A stretch of 64,000 nt of DNA from Mytilus trossulus (lineage: Eukaryota > Mollusca > Bivalvia > Mytilida > Mytilidae), in assembly GCF_036588685.1 (NCBI RefSeq), contig NC_086380.1, positions 32,072,474 through 32,136,473 of the forward strand, given 5' to 3'. Below the pieces are notes generated by a model that worked only from the letters and a program-made list of their open reading frames with translations, made no database searches and was not told the DNA's origin. Both the position numbers and the translations under genes were made by a program. The stretch's first letter is position 1, and every line of letters begins with the position of its first letter. This document shows positions 22,801 to 36,067 of this stretch, one piece after another.

Positions 22801-25800
22801 TGCTCATTGTTGAAGACCGTACGGTGACCTATAGTTGTTAATGTCTGTGTCATTTTGGTCTTTTGTGGATAGTTGTCTCATTGGCAATCATACCACATCT
22901 TCTTTTTTATAGTTAACCCAGGTTTGCGCCACATTATTATGATTAACTCCATCTCAAATGACCTGTTCAAATGAGGGTTAATTCTAACCTTGCTTCGTTC
23001 ATACTACCTAAATTTAACCCAGATTAACTTATTCCAGTCAAAACCAGTTTATAAAGACATATTGTGAACGGTGTACACAATGTACATTTAAGTCAAAGTC
23101 AGCCGAGATACATATATATGTATGGTATTAAAAAAAAGTCCATGAAATTTCTATGAATAAAAAAAAAGTCCATGAAATTACTATGAATAAAAAAAAAATC
23201 AAATCAGATGACAACCAACTGACGCTAAAATGTGACCGCAGGGACTCCATTTCTATTTATAAAGACTGCATATACATGCATGATCTCCCAGAACTGCTGA
23301 GTTATATATAAATAACTTCTACTGTAGTACTTTTTACATTAAAGTCATACAATGAACAATACAGTTTTAATCCCATAATAAAATTTTAATGAAAATTTGC
23401 ATAATATTTTAAGACTATTTGAATGCCCCACCTACGATAGAAGAGTGGCATTATGTTTTCTGGGCTGTGCGTCCGTTCGTCTGTCCAGTTTGATGTTAAA
23501 GTTTTTGGTCAAGGTAGTTATTGATGAAGTTGAAGATTGAATTATTTGTAATTTCTGTTTTATATAAATGTCAATTTTATTTTTACAAATACATGAAATA
23601 ACTCATACATGTATTTATCAAATGTTCATGAATGTAGATATATTCATCAAATTAAAAAAAAAAAAACTATTGACTTATTCATGAAACTTGGTACACATAA
23701 TCTTCATATACATGTACATAATTTAACCAAATGTCATTTTAAAAAAGTCTCAGGGGTCCATATACTCATTTTCAAGTTAAATCAGTTTGAATGATAAAAT
23801 CAGTTGACAACTGCATCTTTTCACGATATTAAAGTCACAGTTTAATGTTGCAAAAAAAATTATCTTAGCAACGTCATTACCTCCCGGGTACTGTAACTGT
23901 ATTGTAGGCCCTTAATCGTGTTAATATTTAAAATTTTATTTCTTGCGCTTCGTTATTTCCCAAGTTTTGTTTTCCGTGCAAAAGTTTTTGTCATTTATAT
24001 TTCACATACATGTTTCCTTGTTCAGCCCCCCCCCCCCTTTTGGCCAAAAAAATAATGTGTTCTGCTAACCCTACCAACTCTAATTTTTAGTGCCTACCGT
24101 AACATTTTGTATGCCATTTTGGGACAAGCACTGTTAAAGTCAGACTGATTCCCTAGTATATTTGTAGTACTAGTAGTAACCAGAGAAAAAATGTTTGTAA
24201 AATAAAATGATATATTGCCAACCTACCTACCCTATTTTCTTCAGCATGTTAGCAGAAACGCATGAATTTCTCCTTCAAGAGGGAGCTTTCAACAATTTCT
24301 ATCTAATCTGTGCAGTCCCTGTTTTGCCACGTAAGTCAAATGATGGACTGGAGCTGTGCCGGCTGGGATTATTATTTCGATGGTACCGCCATGGAAGCCG
24401 GATTGGTCATGTTGGTTCAGGCCAGAAGATAAAAAATGTAATGGGACCCCCCTTTTTTATACATTGCTTTATTATTATTATTTCTTCTGCCATACTTATA
24501 CTCGCTTGTAAATGTATATATATATATTCTTTGGTTATCTTACAATGTCAAACTACTCTTTTTCTTGTGTCCACTGGAAGCATTGAGTATTGGTCAAGTT
24601 CAGCATAAAATGTAGGGTATCGGGACCGTTCGCCCTAATAACATGTTCGCCCTAGGTACGTTCGCCTTGAGTTCGTTCGCCCATAGAGTCCGTTCGCCCT
24701 ACTACAAAAATATTAATATTCGGGGCATTGAAGTTGAATAAACTTATTCAGATATTTCTATGGTATATATTCTTGAAATTTATGGAAACAGGGAAATATT
24801 TAAAAGTTTATGGCTTGTTTAGGATCATTATAATTGTTCAAGGACAAAATAATTCGGATCACTGATAATTGTGATACTTGTCTTTTGATGAATTATTAAT
24901 AAAAATCAAACGTTTTGTTTTGATAGAATATTCAGCTTGAAAATAATAAAAACAATGATCTACGAACTGTAAATCATAAAAATTTTAAAATGTTTGTTTA
25001 CAAGTTCATTTAGTAGTATCATACCCTGAGAGTTGTTATTAATAAAGAGAAATACATTGTATTCCAGTATTCTACTCTGTAAATCAAAGGAAAAATGGTA
25101 AATTGATTGTGGGAATATAAATATATAAATATTCTGTCCATATTTCAACAAACTTTACCATATTTTGTTCAAATACTTAAAATTATGAAATAAGAACAAT
25201 TAGAAAAAAAATTAAAATAAGGGCGAATGGACCCTAGGCGAACAGGAATCAGGGCGAACAGATACCAGGGCGAACATGAATCAGGGCGAACTGACCCGGA
25301 TTCAAAATGTAGATGTACATGTTCATGTAGATCATATGTAGATATTTTTTGTCTTTCCACCCTCTGACAGTTAACTTGCTTACATTTGCCATGTGTTTTA
25401 TGTAACTTACTGACTAGGTGACTGATTAGATCCATGTTCTAGCTCATTTTGTATTCTGTCTGCATTCAATTGAAGATCATTTATAATTTCTCCTTTGAGG
25501 TAGTACTGTTTTCGGTTTAATTTATCCTTGGTGAGATCAATGTCGAGGTGTTCAAAAAGAAGATCTTTAAGTTCTTGTTGGCCTCTAGTTAAATATCCAT
25601 AATAGCCAGTTTTATCAGTAACTATTTGAAGAACATCGTTGGGTGTCGGCTTAGCAATTCGATCGTAAATTATGCCTAGTTTTCCTAGATTAGATACCGT
25701 CCAACTTACAACATCTTTGGGCAAATCAATAGACGAACCAACAGTATAAATGTTCCCTGAAGAAGAAGTATTTTCTCCGTCGGAGGAATCACAATAAAAT

Positions 25801-25838
25801 GGGAGTGGACGTTTCCGAATTTTTCGACTAGATGCCAT
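16894..25838 (-). CDS. Putative PD-(D/E)XK nuclease-like protein, five exons
   Basis: I assembled the CDS from consensus splice sites on the minus strand: 25838-25411, 21420-21262, 19542-19413, 18061-17879 and 17073-16894 (stop TAG). All four introns begin GT and end AG, phases match at each join, and the sum is 1080 bases (359 residues). The N terminus is basic and Ser-rich (RKIRKRPLPF), possibly nuclear. The core has the order of a PD-(D/E)XK fold: GVKVTSVPD with P216-D217, then the strand TVTIAE ending in E239, V240 and K241 (the E-x-K, split by an exon junction), a helix with a GGELLLAW stretch, then the strand pair GMIIIGTKIYFTLLHI. This order resembles nuclease-like domains of eukaryotic multicopy families. 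I do not recognise the gene by name, the catalytic residues are intact by eye, and DNA cleavage is inferred. Confidence 0.75.
17074..17878 (-). other. Intron 4 of the PD-(D/E)XK gene
   Basis: AT-rich. I see no exon or defined repeat in it beyond a G-rich run near 17552. Confidence 0.6.
18062..19412 (-). other. Intron 3 of the PD-(D/E)XK gene
   Basis: AT-rich intron. It contains a fragment of the CCCCATTTCCATTCTCAATT repeat at 19258-19285 and a short tandem copy of TTGTGTTAGAAATCCC near 18342-18371. Confidence 0.6.
19680..20245 (-). repeat. Two inverse copies of the CAGCTGAAGGACGCC repeat
   Basis: Copies at 19680-19825 and 20118-20245 start GAAATGGGGAATGTGTCAAA, followed by AGACAA and ACCCGACCA. 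The first continues to CAGCTGGCCC. Between them, 19910-19970 carries GAGGCTCCTGACTTGGGACC, which is shared with 50870. All lie in intron 2 of the PD-(D/E)XK gene. Confidence 0.75.
20505..20875 (+). repeat. Compound dispersed repeat with GATGTGGTATG end
   Basis: The block from CCCAAGTTAGGGGAGGGTTG through CCATGCGGTATGGGCTTTGT and TGTACGGTGACCTATAGTTG to GGCAATCATACCACATCTTC is one of the most recognisable mussel repeats. Further copies lie at 22740-22912 (+), 34040-34200 (+, partial) and 46945-47055 (inverse). Fragments lie at 38785-38925 and 56005-56050. Confidence 0.75.
21062..21245 (-). mobile_element. Truncated TTAAGGTG MITE
   Basis: TTAAGGTGATACCAAACATC, then AAATTAATTTGGCTTGTTTA, matches the complement of the right half of the MITE at 62554-62832 (AAATTAATTTGG with TTAAACGAGCC there). 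The other end is missing. Confidence 0.55.
21483..21620. repeat. Near-perfect palindrome with 60-base arms
   Basis: The left arm (21483-21543) includes AATTGTCCTAATACGAGAAT and TTATCGGGTCAATT. The right arm (21559-21620) is its complement with few mismatches. The spacer is only about 15 bases (TGAGGCGAAGCCAAA). It lies in intron 1 of the PD-(D/E)XK gene. Confidence 0.8.
21755..21830 (+). repeat. Tandem duplication of a 37-bp unit
   Basis: Two copies of AGGGAGATAAT-CCATTGACGTAATAAA lie side by side (about 21770-21802 and 21804-21830). They are followed by ATTTATTAGGACAATATCAG, which echoes the palindrome at 21483-21620; the whole may be one element. Confidence 0.55.
22740..22912 (+). repeat. 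Dispersed repeat, copy of the 20690-20875 block
   Basis: It carries TTACATTGTCTTATCAGGGC, GACCGTACGGTGACCTATAG and GGCAATCATACCACATCTTC in the same order as at 20690-20875. Confidence 0.75.
23125..23200 (+). repeat. Tandem 32-bp repeat with A-tracts
   Basis: AAAAAAAGTCCATGAAATT-CTATGAATA occurs twice in tandem, followed by a third A-tract. Confidence 0.6.
23201..24606 (-). other. Part of intron 1 of the PD-(D/E)XK gene
   Basis: No exon is evident. It contains a C-run near 24027 and otherwise AT-rich sequence. Confidence 0.45.
24616..25303. mobile_element. MITE with 9-bp TSD and GTTCGCCCT-tandem inverted ends
   Basis: The element is bounded by exact 9-base duplications AAAATGTAG (24607-24615 and 25304-25312). 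Its ends are inverted repeats of about 85 bases, each made of four or five spaced copies of GTTCGCCCT: the left starts GGTATCGGGACCGTTCGCCC and the complement of the right starts GAATCCGGGTCAGTTCGCCC. The centre is AT-rich and non-coding. A 9-base duplication is characteristic of Mutator-like (MULE) transposition, so it is probably a non-autonomous MULE. It lies in intron 1, about 100 bases from the exon 1 donor. Confidence 0.85.
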
Positions 25839-26504
25839 AAAGACTTGTTTTTACTGACAAGTTGAAGCATGCAAAATTCTGCGGAGAAATGATAACGTTT
25901 CAACCTTTCATTTAAAAGATTGGGGATTCAAACGGGAAAGGAGGGAAACGAAGATGTCTGTACTGTTACCTGTTACCTAGTCTTTATCTTCCTCCTCTAG
26001 CAGGAGCTTCGCTTCTATAGCGTAATTCCAATTTGCACCCTTATTTGCACCCTAACCCTTACACACGGGGCACTCATAAAATCAATATACGTAGGTAGTT
26101 ATTATAATGATTTATATAACAGTAACATATATACAGCATGCGGACTAATCCATCACCATGTAAACGTAGTTTAATATATATATTACACAGTCCAATCGTT
26201 CATAGACGGATCACTATTATATCTCCATATAACATAGTGTTATAGACTATAATTAAAACACTCCTGCCCTCGCAATAGCATTTACTGTTCAAAACACTGT
26301 CCTTGGTATCTTTAAAATCTAAAAAACGTTTCACTGTTCATTTGGTAAGCAATTATTCCATATAAAACACGCTAATAAAATATTTAAAATCTAAAACCAC
26401 TTGATATTTTACAAGCCTTGGATACGAGTTTTCAGTTCAAACACTATCCATCTCTCAATATTGCAGAATAAATCCTGACACAATCCAGTAAATGCGAATC
26501 AAAT
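25839..26504. other. Shared upstream region of the PD-(D/E)XK gene and LINE 3' flank
   Basis: It holds the promoter-side flank of the PD-(D/E)XK gene (minus strand) and, from about 26000, the presumed 3' untranslated part of the LINE fragment that ends at 26505. No TATA box stands out. Confidence 0.4.
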
Positions 26505-27509
26505 TTACTCAGACATTAAAAGTAAACGTTTGTGATATAGTTTGTAACACAGACCTCTGGTTAATGTCTCTATACGGACCTGTTCCTTGTAGGTAAGAAA
26601 ATGATATGATGTACAGTCTATAATTAGATGTAAAAGATTCTCCTTGTCATCAAATAGTTCTTGAATTAGCAAAGGTGGCTTATTACAATCTACGAGAAGA
26701 GATTTCAACTCTTGCATAAAGCGATTTCTTATGCTTGACAGTTTTTCACATTTAAGTATAAAGTGAGTCATATCTTCTGGTTCAATGTTACATAATGGAC
26801 AGATTGCTGAGATACAGTTTTTTGAAAATCTAGACCTCTGATACTGAAAAATCATTATTCCGGTGGCAATTTTAACTTTAATTGCAGCCATATTAACAGA
26901 GTACGGGTCAGTCCCACTGCTTTTCCAAATATTATGCACAGTTCCTATGTTGGAATCATTAAAATTAATATATTTCAAGGATGACTTTTCTTTAGCTTCC
27001 TTCTTTAAATTTTGTAAAAAATGATTATTTATACAGTTATTCACAAGTCTATTCCAGCTTATTTTTGATGGTGGATTCTCAATGATATCATAAGGCGATG
27101 GCAATCCATAAATTACAGTTAAATTGTGTAGTTTTGTAAACCAACTTCCAGATTTTTCATCTTTCATAGCCAATTGTCTAAAAGCAATTTCTCTTTCAAC
27201 AGACTTATCATTTCTAATTATGTTTCCAAATGTTTTCAGAATTTTCTTATGAATTTCTCCCTCTATAGGAATACGCCCTAATAATAGTAAAGTTGCAGCT
27301 ATTGATGTGCGTTTAGGCAGGTGCTGAATTTGCTTTAATAATTGTCTAAAGAATAGTTCCATCTTTTGTATATCTGTATTTGAGAGCGATATGACATCTA
27401 AACCATACTTTGGTTTTGCAAAATTATAAAAGTAAGTGTGGACACAGATCAGTGTGGATAGTAATAATTGGATGTTTCGAGGAATGCTTTTGGCAGTGTT
27501 TTCTGACAA
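26505..27509 (-). mobile_element. 5'-truncated non-LTR retrotransposon, C-terminal ORF2 part
   Basis: The open frame of 334 residues lacks endonuclease and reverse-transcriptase motifs. It matches the C-terminal tail of non-LTR ORF2 proteins: a helical, basic region, then the zinc-knuckle-like CPLCN-(9)-HFILKC near residues 238-254. The same type of tail (CDLCNK...HYIFNC) is seen in the LINE at 44190-44945, but the two differ too much to be recent copies. The frame is intact although the 5' part is gone, so truncation may be fairly recent, or the fragment may be under constraint. Confidence 0.75.
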
Positions 27510-29508
27510 ACTGAAAATAAATCTCTTTGACTAAAGGAAAATGTATATTCCAGTGAAAAAAGAATAATCGTTTTATAAAATGGATTTTTTGGAAAAGGAT
27601 TTTTTTAAATAAAAATTAAAAAAATTACTTTAAAATTGGACACAACAACAAAACCTTTCTAGTTATGTTACCGTCAAACGAAAATTGTTTTCAATGAAGA
27701 TTCTCATTTTTCTGTTGTCTCTTAAAAGGGGGTTAAGGTCCAGAATGGGGGGGGGGGTCTCGACAGTTGAGTGGTTTCAGTAGTCTAAGTTATGTATGCC
27801 TAGCCTGCATATTTTTGCTCGGAAACTTAATTTTTAAAAGTGTCATAAAGAAGCAATTATTACAAAAAATGAACTTTTTAGTATCTGGCAATCAAAACTT
27901 ACCTTTACTTTCGATTTAATATTGGTGCTGGTTCTTACTTCAATTTGTTAAGTAGACTTTCAACATTATCATTGCTTGTATTTGCGGTAAATAACCATTT
28001 TAAAATGTTATACATACAAATGTGGATTTAATATATGCGAATAAAGTAAAGCTTGAGGACTTTCAAAGAATGACGACAGACACTAAATAGATGTGAAATA
28101 AATTCATGGAAGTTGGCCCTATATATTTACAATACATACCATATATATCTTACACACGTTTAAGGTTACACGTACGACATCACTTAATGATAAGCAACAG
28201 TCTATTTATCCAATCGTTCGAATAAATGTTGGATATCATATTGTACAGTTACCCTCTGAAAGGAACAGTTACACGTGCAACTTTGTTAATAATTCCTTAA
28301 TACAAACAGACAATAATGTCTGCTCTATGGTCGGTTTGTTGTCGCTTTGACACATTTCACATTATTTCCTTTCTCAATTTTAATCAACCAAATTCAGAAA
28401 CAAAACTAAGCAAACCCAGAGCCAAAATAATTCATGCAGGTTTCGGTCGCTTGACAATTTTTGTTTTTATAGATACATTTCTTGATATGGTAATGTGCTA
28501 AGCACAAAGATTTCATTTTATAAACCATAAGCCCTCTTTCTTTAAATCGCAGAAAAGAAAGAAAAACGCAAATTATACAGCAAAACTAACAGAATCTAAT
28601 ACAATTCATGGTTAAGGCGATTCTCGATTTCCATCTTGATAAAGAATGATTGAATGACTGATTTTTGTTAGCTTTGTGTCCAGTGGCAAATATTTTATGG
28701 ATATTTAGGAAAATAACACATCAACAATGGATACAATAGGTAGGTGCTGCAATAAATGATTGACCGAGAGAAAGAGTGGAATAGAAATTTAGCCTTGTAA
28801 CATATCACCTATATAGGCCATTCAAATAGTTGTTGCAAGTGCTGTTCACCTGCATGCAAATATGAGATGGCACCAGATTCTTCATAAATTCAGCTTTTTT
28901 CCAAAAACAAAATCGCGAAACACTTCTCAAATCTTTTTATGATAAAAGAATAAATATTATTTAAATATACCTGAAATGGCTGCAATTGGTTTCATTTATC
29001 ATGAGGTATATTTTCTCAGGAACACTTACCTTACTTTTATTACAGGGCTGTATCTATATTGAGGCAAATGCCTCATGTAGGAAATTTCAAACCCAAATGA
29101 TTGTCTCCATATCAAATTGTGTTCACGGTGAGTGCCTTGCAAGAAGCAAGTTCTGTTCTCCCTCAGACGTAGCCCCTGATTTTTCGGGATCAATGTTTCT
29201 TATTTATTTGTCTTTTATTCATTTCCTTTTGTAATTTAGTAATTTTGTTATTAGCTTGATCATGAGTTTAAAAACAAACAGAAGCCACAGACTTACACTG
29301 AATATGTACATTTTGCTTTGAGACCAAAATATTTTCAACAAATTATTAAAACAGAACTTGCATTTTCATATTAAGAAAGGATCTGGAGAACACCCAGAAA
29401 GCATGATTTTGCATTATTTGTTCTATAGCTTATTGGGCCTTCAGTGGCTCTAAAACCGTGTGCTCGGCGAAACAATGTTTCCCAGTACTTTTAAAAAGGT
29501 TAGAAAAA
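27510..29508. other. Intergenic DNA without recognised genes
   Basis: It contains a G-run near 27749 and a fragment of the GGTTGTTGTCTC...CATTTCCATTCTCAATT repeat at 28325-28385. Near 29055-29100 a GAGGCAAATGCCTC palindrome lies next to GGAAATTTCAAACCC; a related GAGGCAGTTGCCTC lies near 38990. Confidence 0.5.
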
Positions 29509-31917
29509 GTGCACTCAGGACATACAAAGTGCACTCAGGACCCTTTATAGTCATCGCATTTGCACACAGGATGTATGTATATGTTCGTTGCATGCTACTT
29601 ATATACGAATTAAATTTTGGTAGAATTTGAAATCGAACTTAGATAGATATGTTAATTTTTTTTAAATAATGAGGGCACGTGTCACTGATTACACAACTAC
29701 TGAGCCGTGAATAATCTAATCAACAAAATTAATTGGATTATCTTTATTGATGTTTGTGAATTGTTTTGTTTGTACAATGTTGTGTTTGAAATAGATAAGA
29801 TTGTTTAATGTAGTTAAATTTAAATTATGCACTGTGAAAAGAGTAAATTGTTTGTTTATGGGGGAAAAAATAAGATAACCCATTCGATGTTCTTTTTCAG
29901 TTTATTTTTCATTTGACGGCTAAATTTTTTTTTTGTATTCTACAGTTTATGAATAAAGAAAATAAAAAAAATCTGTAACAAGTTATTTTTTTGTTTTTCT
30001 TTGTTATTTTTTTCTCTCTCTCCATATCAACTTAATAAACCAAAAACAATGTTTACTAAATATCAAATTTTATTCTCAATAATCAATACACATAGTTAAA
30101 GAGAAGACAATTACATGTATGTACAATATTTACAATGACAATATTTACAATTTTAAAAGAAGTCTAATTAATATCTTGGTTGTGTGCGTGCTGTCCTTCG
30201 TCTTTTCCTTTGGTTAGGCTTACGAGCAAGCTTCTGGGGTTTAGGCACTTCAAAATCTGCAGACTTAGTCGTGGTTTGGATGGATTTTGTGTCGATCAAC
30301 AGTTTCCGAGCTCAATGTAAAACCAAATATTACTACATAATATTGTCTAGAAATAATACCCAAATGTGATAGTTTTCAAAAAACAGAGACATATTCATTT
30401 TTCAGAATTTATTTGCTCATCGAAATTCGTTCAAGGCTTGTATTACTGGACAAGAACGACTTTAATGAGAAATAAAATCTTACTAAATGCGGATTTGTTC
30501 AAACGTTCGTATTACTCGGGAATTAAATTACTGGACAAGTCCGATAAAAATGAGAAATATAATCTAACTTTATGAGATTCTTATTGTTTGAAAAAATTAT
30601 TTTGGTCAGTACGGTTTCTATAATTGAAAACGGGCTCTATATACAAAACTAATTAACTTCATGAAAAGTAAATGTATTTCCCTTTTTAACCTCGTTCAAG
30701 GAATTTGATACTGGACAAGAACGAGTTTCAATAGGGGAATAAATCTTACAAAATTTTGATTGAATCTTAACGACAAGAAAATAGAGAAAAAAAACACACA
30801 CACATACATATATATATAAATATTAAAGTATCAAAAAACACAATGATACCAATTTAAAAAAGAATCAACGCTTCTATTCGTAATTGTAACTGTAAGCTTG
30901 GAAATAATTTATATATATATAAAAAGGTGTATCACATATTCTTTTATTCTTTTTTTTTTACTATGGAACAGTGCAATTCAAATCTATTGAAGTATATCTA
31001 GAGATATAAAAATACGAAAGAATTATTCATCTTATTTTTTGAACTATTAAAGAATAAAACTAAAACTTTTCCGTATATTGAACGAAATTTGATAAAAAAA
31101 AATAAATAAACGCAACTTTTTGTGATTAACTGTAAGCTTAAAAGTAAATAATATATTCTTTTTTTTCATTATGGAACAATACCATTAAAAAGTCTATTGT
31201 AGTATATCTAGAAATATGAAAATACGAAAGAAATATTCATCTTGATTTTTGAATTAAGAATATAACTAACACTTTTCAGTATTGATTTTTTTTTTTTATA
31301 AAATTCGAAACTCTTTACAAAGAAAATGTTTACGGTATATTTTAATCTATTAAATTAATATACCTTGCTCAATTTCTGGAAACACTCCTCGTAGTTGAAA
31401 CGGGGTTTTGATCCCCAAGGACGCCACATTTTGCAATAAATTTTATCTATATTTTTGAACGTTTTCAAATGAGATGAATTGAATGAAAATTTCCCAACTT
31501 TATGTAGATTTTTCATATTTCTCAACTGGCTCCAATTATAACAAACAAAACGAAAAGTTTATTTAACATTTTTTTTCCAAAACAATATATCTTCTTTGTT
31601 CTATCAAGGATTAACAAATCCTTGGTTCTATATTTTTCAAAAGACATCTTGGTTTTGTTTGTTTACCAAGCTTACATGTAGGAGATAAGATCCATCACTA
31701 ATCACGTCTAATTATTAAAGATCAAACGACCTAATCAACATGATTATTGGTATTCAATATAATCATCGGTCATGCCTGACATATTTCATAAAAACGGCTC
31801 GTGCCGATGAAAACTCAAATAACTTCTTAAATATAAAATTGATTTTATTGAAACCATCACCACCCACTAAAACATATATTTCATGTCCTGAGTGCACTTT
31901 GTATGTCCTGAGTGCAC
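29509..31917. mobile_element. 2.4-kb element with perfect 33-bp inverted ends
   Basis: Bases 29509-29541 and 31885-31917 are exact inverted complements, each consisting of GTGCACTCAGGAC twice with ATACAAA between. The interior is AT-rich and non-coding. It contains three degenerate copies of a TACTGGACAAGAACGACTT passage (about 30420-30480, 30500-30560 and 30690-30750) and a direct repeat at 30885-31284. No transposase and no clear target duplication were found. Confidence 0.7.
30885..31284 (+). repeat. Direct repeat of about 200 bp
   Basis: Two diverged copies (about 30888-31083 and 31127-31284) share AACTGTAAGCTT, ACTATGGAACA, GTATATCTAGA-ATA and AAAATACGAAAGAA-TATTCATCTT. They lie inside the 29509-31917 element. 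Confidence 0.65.
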
Positions 31918-31929
31918 TCAGGAGGTCCT

Positions 31930-33982
<2,053 letters not shown>

Positions 33983-33989
33983 GCGGCTT

Positions 33990-34205
33990 TGAACTAGCTT
34001 TCAGTACCTGCGAGCATTCGTTATTCGATAATGTGTGTCTTTGTGTTATTATTTTATGTGATAAATTGTTGTGTTGGTACACCACTGTAACAATGAAGGA
34101 GGAAATGAGGAGGGTTGGTTGGGTGGAAGTGGGGAGGTGCATGCGGAGCGCTAACAAACATGTCTATGCGGCGTGGGCTTTGGTCATTGTTGAAGCACCA
34201 ATGTA
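33990..34205 (+). repeat. Partial copy of the compound dispersed repeat
   Basis: GTTGGTACACCACTGTAACA, GGAGCGCTAACAAACATGTC and ATGCGGCGTGGGCTTTGGTC match, in order, the block at 20490-20780. Confidence 0.6.
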
Positions 34206-34449
34206 AGGGGCATTTAATATCTTAAAACTATTCTTATTTTAGATTCTATATATTTTTATCTGATATTGGACGAAATATGTTGGCCTTTTATGTAATTATG
34301 TAATACAAGTTACGATCATTTGAAAACACATATTACACAGCCAAATGGATGCACAAGAGCTAAAATATGAGTCATAGATCCTATAGACAACAATTATCTG
34401 CCCAATTTTATTAATTTTGTAACATTTGTTTCAAATATGACCAACTTCT

Positions 34450-34885
34450 TATCCCAAATCACCAGCACGTATCAGGACCCACCAGCACAATGACAGGACC
34501 CACCAGTACAGTATCAGGACATGAATAAATTGAGAAACTGCTAAATTCTAATAAATTGCAATATCTTTTCACCAAATAGTTTTGTCGTGTGGATTGCGGT
34601 ATAGATAGTGGACTCTTTGAGCATTTTTATTTTCTTTTTTTCAGTTCGAGATTTTCTGAAAATGAGCATTTTTGTGTTACGTTTACTGAAATAGTTTAGA
34701 GGTTCAACTGTTTAATGGTTTATATATGAACCCATAAGAAACAAAATTGAAAAATCTCAACTGTTTTCTTCCATTTTTTATGAGTGAAAACGTAAAAAAT
34801 CATCATTTTCGTCTTTGTTTACATTTTTCATTGATCACCAGCACCCGTCAGAACCAAATCACCAGCACAGAACGTTCTCTCGCAG
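34450..34885 (+). repeat. CACCAGCAC / CAGGACCCACCAG motif clusters
   Basis: Two clusters, 34458-34525 and 34836-34885, contain repeated CACCAGCAC or CACCAGTAC separated by TCAGGACC or TCAGAACC. Both are in the same orientation and about 310 bases apart. They may be the motif-built termini of another element, but no inverted pair was found. Confidence 0.45.
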
Positions 34886-36067
34886 GACAACCATACCCAG
34901 CGTGTCACTATACAAATGTAGAGATGTCGAGTATCGTCTATGATTGCCCGATGAGACAAATATCAACCAGATACACATACAATGATGTAACACTTAATAT
35001 AGGTTATCGATTCGTATGACCTTTAACACTGAGCAAAACCGAAGCAATATTGTAAGATGTCAAACGCAATGACATGACAGCATGTGATACAAATCAGAAA
35101 GGAAAATTAGAGGCCAATCTAATTAAAATATTGATCTCTGATTACGTTATACTACATATGCATCAATTGAACTGCCCATCTTAATTCTATACTATAATAA
35201 AATGCCGCAATGAGCAAACCCTGAACAGTTGATACTGTCTGATTTTGGATTCAAACAAATGTTGTCATAGTTCTTGAGAAAAAACAAATATAAACCCTTT
35301 AAAGAAATTGGAGAGAAAAAACGCCACGCCTTGGAATAAATTCCTCCAAACTCAATGCCTGCCTTTCATTTGTAGTATGGAACCTTGTTGTTTTTTTCGG
35401 GGTTCGTAAACTCGGTAAATTGTAACAAAACCCTGCGATTGAAAGTTGGCCACTGTTCGTTTTATCGAGAAAAAAAAAGGGGGGGACTGAGCGGAACAAA
35501 TTAAGATTATTCATGTCTGTTTAAGCTTCCTACTTAGAGAAACATCTCAATTGAATGTTATTTTGTAATGTTAATTCGATGTCAATGTCTACAAGAATGA
35601 TTTATTTATCGACATTGTTTTTGAAGGGAGTAACAAGCTGTCGGGTTGTATCTTTCGATGTTCTCCGGACATATCCTCATGATATAGATAAGCCATATTA
35701 TACATTTATGTATCGAATGGACTGCAAAAATTTGTTAAGGTTGATTCTGATAGGTTTAAAAAGTCACGTGTGAAATAGTCAGAAGTGAAATTACATATTG
35801 ATAGTTGTTAGATCTCATATGTAGTATAACGTAATCAGAGATCAATATTTTAATTAGATTGATTAGAGACCTGATCTATGCTTTTTAAAAACAGTAAAAC
35901 CCTCATTGACAAACGACAACCCGCAAGGACAGCAAATTCAATTTGCTTCCTTCCTAATACCCTTTTAGATGACATTCAGTACATATGCTATTATACTTTA
36001 TTTTAGAATACAAAAACATTAGAATATTATTAATGAGTGTTTCATGAAGGGTCCTTTGTGCCATTGT

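Noticed and set aside
24207..24608. 133-codon plus-strand frame
   Set aside because: It lies in intron 1 of the PD-(D/E)XK gene, shows no family resemblance and no splice partners, and ends at a MITE border.
26040..26070. Telomere-like CCCTAA repeat
   Set aside because: Only one CACCCTAACCCTT stretch is present, with no tandem array.
28986..29234. 82-codon frame with a signal-peptide-like start
   Set aside because: It overlaps a GAGGCAAATGCCTC repeat-like sequence, has no recognised domain and ends without a supported splice site.
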